This document shows, in pieces, positions 58,267 to 64,000 of a stretch of 64,000 bases of DNA. Both the position numbers and the translations under genes were made by a program. Below the pieces are notes generated by a model. The model was not told the DNA's origin. It did not search any database and was given only the letters and a program-made list of their open reading frames with translations. Where the stretch lies: NCBI RefSeq assembly GCF_022179405.1, contig NZ_BPQT01000029.1, forward strand, positions 62,001 through 126,000, read 5' to 3'. The stretch comes from Methylobacterium marchantiae. Its GTDB lineage: Bacteria; Pseudomonadota; Alphaproteobacteria; Rhizobiales; Beijerinckiaceae. How positions within the stretch are numbered: position 1 is the stretch's first letter; each line of letters opens with the position of its first letter.

Positions 58267-58851
58267 ATGACGTTGGATCACCAATTTTTGAGTCAAGCGC
58301 GGCGAGACTTGGAGCGTGCTGAGATTGCACGTTCCAAGGCGGAGACTATGGTTATTGCTGCCGAGAAAGATATAGCACGACTGCAGGGTTTTATTGAGCA
58401 GTATGAGCTTTACGCTAGAGAGCTAGAGAAAACACAAAGTACAATTCGCAGCCGTCTTTCAACGCGCAGTTTAACCGACGTTGCTGTTTCGATTATTGAA
58501 AAAGCAGAAGGGCCTATAAGCATTCAGGCTATATTGAACGGACTTCAGGTTATGGGTATTGAAGTCGGTGGTGAGAATAAATCTGCGAATCTCGCTGCGT
58601 ATTTATCTAAAGATAATCGTGTCCGGTATGAGAGGGGGTCGGGCTGGATGATCTCAGTCGATGCGTTGTTCCAGGATGCATCGACAAATTCTTCGAATCT
58701 GGCTCAGGGATCGAATTTTGATCAAAATTTATCACCTTCAACCTTTGGAGAGGTAAGGAGGAGATACAGAGAGAGTAACGCCCACTCCAACCCAACGCGA
58801 TCAAATCACCCCCATGCATCTCTGAACCGAGATGAGGATATTCCAGTATAA
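58267..58851 (+). CDS. Coiled-coil / HARE-HTH-like winged-helix protein
   Basis: This is a 194-residue protein. Residues 5-65 are a heptad-like coiled coil (ARRDLERAEIARSKAETMV, then EKDIARLQGFIEQ). Residues 70-140 fit a winged-helix of the HARE-HTH type: SLTDVAVSIIEKAEGPISIQ, LNGLQVMGIEVGG, LAAYLSKDNRVRYERGSGW. The last roughly 50 residues are polar and probably disordered. Codon usage is AT-rich, unlike neighbours, suggesting transfer. HARE-HTH domains occur in chromatin and restriction-associated proteins; the function here is unknown. A TATAAGA/TCTTATA inverted repeat straddles the stop. Confidence 0.7.
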   Translation: MTLDHQFLSQARRDLERAEIARSKAETMVIAAEKDIARLQGFIEQYELYARELEKTQSTIRSRLSTRSLTDVAVSIIEKAEGPISIQAILNGLQVMGIEVGGENKSANLAAYLSKDNRVRYERGSGWMISVDALFQDASTNSSNLAQGSNFDQNLSPSTFGEVRRRYRESNAHSNPTRSNHPHASLNRDEDIPV

Positions 58852-59256
58852 GAATATAGTCTTATAATGGAGTTATGCACATGTCATTCGCGGCCTTAGG
58901 ATTCCTGTGGAAAACTCAGCGTAGATTTTGTGGTTAAACCAATTTTCCAACGGCACCGATGTCCCTCATACTCGAAATTTGACGGAGTTGCCGTGTGCCT
59001 TACGGCTTTGCAAAAGCCGTTCACCAGAGGTCCTAGCCCTCAAGGGTAGAAATTTTGCTTTCGCCGTGCCGGCCGACTTTATTGATCGATTTAATCATAT
59101 CCGCGCCACACTACTGTGATTTTGGAGCCTCGTGCGTTTGGGGAACAGCAACATCACGCAACAGACTGTTCGAATGCATGATGGCGGTTCTCAGCTTGCT
59201 GGTTGCGATGTCTAAACTCTTGCAGGCGCCTTCATTGCGGATGCCCTGACCCCGGA
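58852..59256. other. AT-rich gap downstream of the winged-helix gene
   Basis: This is about 405 bp with no convincing gene. It contains the inverted repeat at 58847-58866 and DnaA-box-like words TTATGCACA (58873-58881) and TGTGGAAAA (58906-58914). Composition returns to high GC near 59200. It may be a remnant of an inserted element. Confidence 0.5.
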
Positions 59257-60318
59257 TCAGTTCGAGACGGCCTCGGCGATGGCCCGGCCCAGCTCCTGGG
59301 TGGTGGCGGTGCCGCCGATGTCGGGCGTGCGCGGTCCCTCGGTCAGCACGGTCTCGATGGCCCGCACGATGGCGTCCGAGGCCTGGCTGTGCCCGAGATG
59401 GTCGAGCATCATCGCGCCGGACCAGATCTGGCCGATGGGGTTGGCGATGTTCCGGCCGTGGATGTCGGGGGCCGAACCGTGGACCGGCTCGAACATCGAG
59501 GGGAAGTCCCGCTCCGGGTTGAGGTTGGCGGAGGGCGCGATGGCGATGGTGCCGGTGCAGGCCGGGCCGAGATCGGAGAGGATGTCGCCGAACAGGTTGG
59601 AGGCCACCACCACGTCGAAGCGGTCCGGGTTGCGCACGAAATGCGCGGAGAGGATGTCGATGTGGAACTGGCTCGGCGTCACGTCCGGGTATCGCTCGGC
59701 CATGAGCTGGAAGCGCTTGTCCCAATAGGGCATCGAGATCGACATGCCGTTGGACTTCGTCGCCGACGTCACCTGCCGGGCCGGGCGGGACCGGGCCAGT
59801 TCGAAGGCGTAGCGCATGATCCGGTCGACGCCGCGGCGGCTGAAGACGCTGGTCTGCATCACGACCTCGTCGTCGGTATCCTCGAAGCTGATGCCGCCGA
59901 TGGCGGAATATTCCCCCTCGCTGTTCTCGCGGACGACGATGAAGTCGATGTCGCCCGGCAGGCGGTCGCGCAGGGGCGAGGTGATGCCGGGCATCAGCCG
60001 CACCGGCCGGATGTTGGCGTATTGCTGGAAGCCCCGCCGGATGGCGATGAGCAGCCCCCACAGGGACACGTGATCCGGCACGGTCGGGTAGCCCACCGCG
60101 CCGAGGAAGATGCCGTCGTGATGGCGGATGGTGGCGAGCCCGTCCTCGGGCATCATGCGGCCGTGCTCGAGATAGTAGTCGCAGCTCCAGGGCAGCTCGT
60201 CCCAGCGGAAGTCGATGCCGAATTTCCGGCCGGCCGCTTCGAGGACCCGGATGCCCTCGGGGACGACCTCCTTGCCGATCCCGTCTCCAGCGATGACTGC
60301 GATGGTGTGGCTTGGCAT
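59257..60318 (-). CDS. Tartrate dehydrogenase / D-malate dehydrogenase (isopropylmalate dehydrogenase family)
   Basis: This is a 353-residue beta-decarboxylating dehydrogenase. AVIAGDGIGKEVVPEGIRVL is the N-terminus, the active-site region includes FIVVRENSEGEYS, and the metal-binding stretch is VVASNLFGDILSDLGPA. The pattern WDELPWSCDYYLEHGRMMPEDGL is typical of tartrate/D-malate enzymes rather than LeuB. It would act on tartrate, D-malate or similar 2-hydroxy acids with NAD. It stands alone. Confidence 0.87.
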   Translation of the reverse strand: MPSHTIAVIAGDGIGKEVVPEGIRVLEAAGRKFGIDFRWDELPWSCDYYLEHGRMMPEDGLATIRHHDGIFLGAVGYPTVPDHVSLWGLLIAIRRGFQQYANIRPVRLMPGITSPLRDRLPGDIDFIVVRENSEGEYSAIGGISFEDTDDEVVMQTSVFSRRGVDRIMRYAFELARSRPARQVTSATKSNGMSISMPYWDKRFQLMAERYPDVTPSQFHIDILSAHFVRNPDRFDVVVASNLFGDILSDLGPACTGTIAIAPSANLNPERDFPSMFEPVHGSAPDIHGRNIANPIGQIWSGAMMLDHLGHSQASDAIVRAIETVLTEGPRTPDIGGTATTQELGRAIAEAVSN

Positions 60319-60542
60319 GGCGGATCTCCCTGGGTGCCGCGATGGTCGGCGTCTTCCAGGGTGTACGTCCTCCGCGTTCGATGCAGAACGGCGAAAGATC
60401 GCAGGTCGAACGTGACGAAACGTGCACGATCGCCCTGCCGGCGGAGGCGCCGCTGCGGGAGCCGAATTGAGCCGGCTCGAGGCGGAACACCCATCCTCAT
60501 GCCGCGTTCGCCCCGCGACGCAACACGAGGAGTCCTTCGACC

Positions 60543-60764
60543 ATGGCAGACCCGATGATCCCGAGCATCTTCGAGGGTGAGAGCAACCTGTCGACCACCG
60601 AGCGGGCCGTGTCCGTGGTGCTCGGCCTCGGCATCGCCGCCGCTGCCGCCCAGCCCCGCCCGAACAAGTGGCTCAGCCTCGCCGCCCTCGTGGTCGGTGC
60701 CGGCCTCGCCATCCGGGGCGCCACCGGCCATTGCCCGATCAAGCAGGCCGGCTACATCTCCTGA
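60543..60764 (+). CDS. YgaP-like transmembrane protein (DUF2892)
   Basis: This is a 73-residue protein with two short membrane segments (AVSVVLGLGIAAAAAQ and WLSLAALVVGAGLAIRGATG) and a terminal HCPIKQAGYIS; NLSTTERAVSV is typical of DUF2892. Related domains occur beside rhodaneses, but here it is alone. GAGGAG precedes the ATG, and a strong terminator follows. Confidence 0.8.
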   Translation: MADPMIPSIFEGESNLSTTERAVSVVLGLGIAAAAAQPRPNKWLSLAALVVGAGLAIRGATGHCPIKQAGYIS

Positions 60765-60779
60765 CCCCGGACCCGGACA

Positions 60780-60815
60780 CGAAAAAGGGGCGCTCCCATG
60801 GGGCGCCCCTTTTTC
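60780..60815. terminator. Bidirectional intrinsic terminator
   Basis: GAAAAAGGGGCGC and GCGCCCCTTTTTC form a 13-bp stem with an 8-base loop. The T-run on either strand can end both the YgaP-like gene and the convergent membrane protein gene. Confidence 0.88.
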
Positions 60816-60861
60816 GTCGTCTCGATGAAGCGCGGGCCGCGAGGCCCGCGCCGGTAGTGTC

Positions 60862-61128
60862 TCAGAGGGTGGTGGCACGACGATTCTGAATAAAGCCCCA
60901 AATTGCCAGCACGAGGCATGCCCCTATGATGGAGGCAATCCAGCGAGCTCCATCGTTTGGTCCATACCAACCCGTCAACTGACCTAGGAAAGTCATCAGC
61001 ACGGCGCCAGCGATTCCAAGAAGGGTAGTCATAATGAAACCTGACGGCTCATTGCTGCTACCGGGCATGATAAACTTCGCAATGACACCGGCGACGAAGC
61101 CGATGATGATGGTCCAGATGATACCCAT
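60862..61128 (-). CDS. GlsB/YeaQ/YmgE family stress-response membrane protein
   Basis: This is an 88-residue protein with three hydrophobic segments: IIWTIIIGFVAGVIAKFI, IMTTLLGIAGAVLMTFLG and WIASIIGACLVLAIWGFI. The MPGSSNEPSGFIMTTLLGIAGA region is the family signature. Members are small inner-membrane proteins induced by stress; the exact role is unknown. Its GC at third positions is lower than neighbours. Confidence 0.88.
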   Translation of the reverse strand: MGIIWTIIIGFVAGVIAKFIMPGSSNEPSGFIMTTLLGIAGAVLMTFLGQLTGWYGPNDGARWIASIIGACLVLAIWGFIQNRRATTL

Positions 61129-61357
61129 GGGATGGTCCTCGATACGCGGAGGCCGGGGGTGTCCCGTCCTGACTTGGCCGTATGTGCTCATGCAACGCCG
61201 CATCGCGGGATGGGTTGCGCGCCCGACGGCGATTGTGTCGCATTCGGGCCACGCAAGGTGCATCGCCCCTTTACGGCCGGGCGCCCCGCGCGGCACAACG
61301 GGCGCCGTCCCCTCCTCCTGGCGCCTCCTGTCGGCGCCACGCCACGAGTTCCCCCGC

Positions 61358-61717
61358 ATGACCACGATCACCCGCTTCGAATCCGGCGCCCGCATGAGCC
61401 AGGCCGTCACCCATGGCGACATGGTCTACCTCGCGGGCCAGGTGGCCGGCACGGTGGTGGGGGCCGGCGTCACCGCGCAGACGCAGGAGATCCTGGCCGA
61501 GATCGACCGGCTGCTGGCGCTCGCCGGCAGCGACAAGACCCGGCTCCTCACCGCCACGATCTACCTCGCCGACATGGCGACCTTCGCCGAGATGAACGCG
61601 GCCTGGGATTCCTGGGTCTCGAAGGAGAACCCGCCCACCCGCGCCACGGTGGAGGCCAAGCTCGCGGGGCCGGAATACCTCGTCGAGATCGTCGTCACCG
61701 CCGCCAAGCTCGCCTGA
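61358..61717 (+). CDS. RidA family protein (reactive intermediate deaminase-like)
   Basis: This is a 119-residue RidA-like protein: MSQAVTHGDMVYLAGQVAG, TQTQEILAEIDRLLALAGSDKTRLLTATIYL, and NPPTRATVEAKLAGPEYLVEI, with the catalytic-type Arg in PTRATVEA. It probably deaminates reactive enamine/imine intermediates. It precedes the polyamine-binding protein gene by 42 bp; the link is not obvious. It is shorter than the other RidA (33443). Confidence 0.87.
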   Translation: MTTITRFESGARMSQAVTHGDMVYLAGQVAGTVVGAGVTAQTQEILAEIDRLLALAGSDKTRLLTATIYLADMATFAEMNAAWDSWVSKENPPTRATVEAKLAGPEYLVEIVVTAAKLA

Positions 61718-61759
61718 CGCCAAGCTCGCCTGAATCTGGAACACGCGAGGAGCCCGCCG

Positions 61760-62896
61760 ATGCGCCGGATCGTTTTCGTCATCCTTCTGATCGCGCTGGC
61801 CCTCAGCCTCGCCGGGTCGCTGTTCCTGGCCTTCGCCTTCCTCAACTCGGCGCAGGCGCAGGAAACCAAGGAGCGGGTGGTCAACATCTACAACTGGTCG
61901 GATTACATCGACCCGAAATCGCTGGAGGCCTTCACGAAGGAGACCGGCATCAAGGTCGTCTACGACACCTACGACAACAACGAGATCCTGGAGACGAAGC
62001 TGCTCGCCGGCCAGTCCGGCTACGATCTCGTGGTGCCCACCGGGCCGTTCCTGCAGCGGCTGATCAAGGCCGGCGTGTTCCGGCCCCTCGACAAGGCCAA
62101 GATCCCCAACCTGAAACACGCCTGGCCCGAGATCGCCCAGCGCCTCGCGGTCTACGACCCCGGCAACGCCTATGCGGTGGACTACATGTGGGGCACCACC
62201 GGCATCGGCGTGAATCTCGGCCCCGTGCGCGAGCGCCTCGGCCCGAACCAGCCGCTCAACACCTGGACCCTGGTGCTCAACCCGTCGCTGATGGCCAAGC
62301 TGAAGGATTGCGGGGTGATGATGCTCGACAGCCCCGAGGACCTGATCCCGAGCATGCTGCCGGCCTACGGGCTCAAGCCCGACACCAAGCGCTGGGACGA
62401 CATCTCCCAGGTCACCGACGCCCTGTTCAAGGTGCGCGGCTCGGTGCGAAAATTCCACTCCTCGGAATACATCAACGGCCTCGCCAACGGCGATCTCTGC
62501 CTCGCGGTGGGCTATTCCGGCGACGTGATGCAGGCCAAAAAGCGCGCCGAGGAATCGAAGAACGGCGTCGAGATCGCCTATTTCATCCCCAAGGAAGGCG
62601 CGCTGATGTGGTTCGACGCCCTCGCCATCCCGAAGGACGCGCCCCACCCGGAGGAGGCGCACATCTTCATCGACTACATGATGCGCCCCGAAGTGGCGGC
62701 GGCCAACACCAACTTCGTCGCTTATGCCAACGGCAACCTCGCCGCCAAACCCCTGGTGAAGCCGGAGATCCTGGGCAATCCCGGCATCTACCCGGACGAG
62801 GCGACGATGCAGCGCCTGTTCACCAATCAGGCCTGGGACGACCGGACTCAGCGGTTTGTCACGCGGAGTTGGACGCGGGTGCGGACGGGGCGGTAA
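61760..62896 (+). CDS. Polyamine ABC transporter substrate-binding protein (PotD/PotF-like)
   Basis: This is a 378-residue periplasmic protein with an N-terminal signal (IVFVILLIALALSLAGSLFL, cleavage near SAQAQE). NIYNWSDYIDPKSLEAFTKETGIKV, the aromatic/acidic ligand region and YMWGTTGIGVNL are typical of putrescine/spermidine-binding proteins. No permease or ATPase gene is next to it in the window. The AT-rich region begins immediately after its stop. Confidence 0.9.
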   Translation: MRRIVFVILLIALALSLAGSLFLAFAFLNSAQAQETKERVVNIYNWSDYIDPKSLEAFTKETGIKVVYDTYDNNEILETKLLAGQSGYDLVVPTGPFLQRLIKAGVFRPLDKAKIPNLKHAWPEIAQRLAVYDPGNAYAVDYMWGTTGIGVNLGPVRERLGPNQPLNTWTLVLNPSLMAKLKDCGVMMLDSPEDLIPSMLPAYGLKPDTKRWDDISQVTDALFKVRGSVRKFHSSEYINGLANGDLCLAVGYSGDVMQAKKRAEESKNGVEIAYFIPKEGALMWFDALAIPKDAPHPEEAHIFIDYMMRPEVAAANTNFVAYANGNLAAKPLVKPEILGNPGIYPDEATMQRLFTNQAWDDRTQRFVTRSWTRVRTGR

Positions 62897-62924
62897 TAAT
62901 AAAATCCACAAGATCTAAATAAAA

Positions 62925-62960
62925 CGATTGCCATCGATGAGTAAAAATTGATGGCAATCG
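62925..62960. terminator. 11-bp hairpin between convergent genes
   Basis: CGATTGCCATC and its exact complement GATGGCAATCG flank a 14-base loop. On the minus strand the stem is followed by TTTTATTTA, so it can end the nuclease-like gene; on the plus strand AAGCTTTGTATTTTT follows weakly. Confidence 0.7.
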
Positions 62961-62986
62961 AAGCTTTGTATTTTTATTTACAAGTT

Positions 62987-64000
62987 TTAAGTCGTAAGTG
63001 CCACTAATTCGTCTATTTCTTTGTCCATTCTTTCCGAAAACTCTATCGGAAGTTTAAATATCTCTGTTGCATAAACTCCTATACGCTTGGTGAACTGTCG
63101 GGCTCTTGGCTTAGCGAAAAGGCGTCCCGCCCGCACATCTGATGCGTTATCTCGGTCACCCAAGTAGCGTAAGCTTAATTCACGTAAAGCTATTGAGCTA
63201 TTGCGCACTTGCGTTGGTGCTTCAAGCATTCCGCGCAAAAGTTGAATCATTTGAGGCCAGGCGACTAATGTAGTCTCCGGTTCAATTTTCCTATCGTTTG
63301 TAGAAAGGAGTTCATACATTCGACGAAGCGTGGAAACTCCTTCTTGTCCTCCCCAAACGTAGTATCTCAATATCGAAGTGAACTCTCTTTCTTCGTCTGA
63401 CAAATCAAGAATATTACGTATGTCGCCTATCATCATGCTAAGTAAAATAGAAACAGATAAGGTGGCTTCCGTAAATATTGCCATATGAGCTTGTTTTTTT
63501 GGGTTTAATTCCCCCTTGTGATCTAGGACTCGCGATATCAATCGGCGAAGCGATTTGGGGGCATCTGTCGTAAGAGGAACCTCCTGCTGGATTGCTTTTA
63601 GTATTCCCTTAATACAGAATTCCTTGGCCGATTCATCAAATAATCTATGCCAATTTTCCAATGATCCGGCATATGAGCGAGCAATTTTGTATTCTGCATT
63701 TGATGCCGCTGCATAATCATCAAACAAGCCCGATCCGAAGATTCTGACATTTAACTTCCGCGCGGCCAATCGATGGGCTCGCTCAGCGGGCTTCCCCATC
63801 AAAATTATGCCTTCATCGGCTCCAGCATATTTCATCAATCCCGACAGCCAAAGTGCTCTAGCAAATGCAGGGCCACCTGTTCCTTTGCAGTCAAATATTG
63901 TTCTTGTTACGCTTCCGTCTTCTCGGAGGAGTAGTCCGAGAACATCAATGTCGGTTAATAATTTTGGAGATTCTGAAAGGTCGACCCCCGTTCGTACATC
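62987..64000 (-). CDS. Putative PD-(D/E)XK nuclease-like protein (N-terminus beyond the window)
   Basis: The open frame enters from the right edge with no stop and runs to 62987; about 337 residues are visible. Near the visible start it reads LLTDIDVLGLLLREDGS ... TIFDCKGTGG followed by ARALWLSGLMKYAGADEG. The Asp in TDIDV and the Asp-x-Lys in FDCK fit the D-(x)n-(D/E)xK core of restriction-type nucleases (Mrr-like), with KLNVRIFG as a following strand. The rest is helical, without a recognised domain. Codons are AT-rich, unlike the chromosome. The role is inferred, not proven. Confidence 0.6.
   Translation of the reverse strand, partial: DVRTGVDLSESPKLLTDIDVLGLLLREDGSVTRTIFDCKGTGGPAFARALWLSGLMKYAGADEGIILMGKPAERAHRLAARKLNVRIFGSGLFDDYAAASNAEYKIARSYAGSLENWHRLFDESAKEFCIKGILKAIQQEVPLTTDAPKSLRRLISRVLDHKGELNPKKQAHMAIFTEATLSVSILLSMMIGDIRNILDLSDEEREFTSILRYYVWGGQEGVSTLRRMYELLSTNDRKIEPETTLVAWPQMIQLLRGMLEAPTQVRNSSIALRELSLRYLGDRDNASDVRAGRLFAKPRARQFTKRIGVYATEIFKLPIEFSERMDKEIDELVALTT

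Overview
The window looks like a chromosomal segment of a high-GC alphaproteobacterium, most likely Methylobacterium/Methylorubrum or a close relative. This is inferred from very high GC at third codon positions, alphaproteobacterial gene orders (an argD-argF-hslO block, rpsO-pnp, a nas cluster with NasS/NasT), and dispersed palindromes beginning CACCTCATCCTGAGGTGCC of a kind common in Rhizobiales. There is no rRNA gene or other strong taxonomic marker in the window.

Layout. (1) 1-14627, all on the minus strand: an assimilatory nitrate region. A divergent sensor pair nasT-nasS (14627-13027) lies upstream of nrtA-nrtB-nrtD (nitrate ABC transporter), an FAD/NAD(P) oxidoreductase, nirA (nitrite reductase), an unusual Fe-S flavoprotein reductase, nasA (nitrate reductase) and cysG (siroheme). 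The order gives a complete route from nitrate uptake to nitrite and ammonium plus the siroheme cofactor. A SCO-type copper protein cut by the window edge follows. The nrtA leader carries a sigma-54-type promoter, two hairpins with A1/G4 hexaloops (the RNA target of ANTAR proteins such as NasT) and a terminator, so the control circuit can be read almost base by base. (2) 14936-24825, plus strand: a hypothetical protein, a GH15 glycosidase, then a pentose-phosphate block: tkt, a fused transaldolase-glucose-6-phosphate isomerase, gnd and pgl. (3) 24920-25464: a MazE/MazF-type toxin-antitoxin pair with a 14-bp palindrome in front. (4) 25525-34671: apaG-argE-speG, a two-domain dcd, argD-argF and hslO, then RidA and a glycerophosphodiesterase. 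This mixes arginine synthesis and polyamine acetylation with chaperone and nucleotide functions. (5) 34762-46316: acyltransferase-like, amidohydrolase, glutathione peroxidase, CDF transporter, HIT, PilZ, NAD synthetase and an FtsK translocase without membrane segments. (6) 46480-54666: LolA-like protein, a 219-bp tandem repeat array (five full units plus a deleted sixth), plsC, xthA, a polytopic membrane protein, a threonine-aldolase-type lyase and two small proteins. (7) 55073-57772: rpsO-pnp with clear terminators. (8) 57780-59110: an AT-richer patch with a 55-residue protein behind an RNA hairpin that masks its ribosome binding site, a possible small RNA, and a coiled-coil/winged-helix protein behind a 16-bp palindrome. 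(9) 59257-62896: tartrate/malate-type dehydrogenase, small membrane proteins, a second RidA and a polyamine-binding protein. (10) 62897-64000: base composition turns AT-rich abruptly, and a partial gene with a PD-(D/E)XK-like nuclease signature runs off the edge, probably the end of a horizontally acquired defence-type locus.

Four copies of a roughly 115-120-bp palindromic element (4857, 19832, 22911, 30572) fill otherwise empty gaps. Functional calls rest on recognised motifs and family knowledge; no database search was run.
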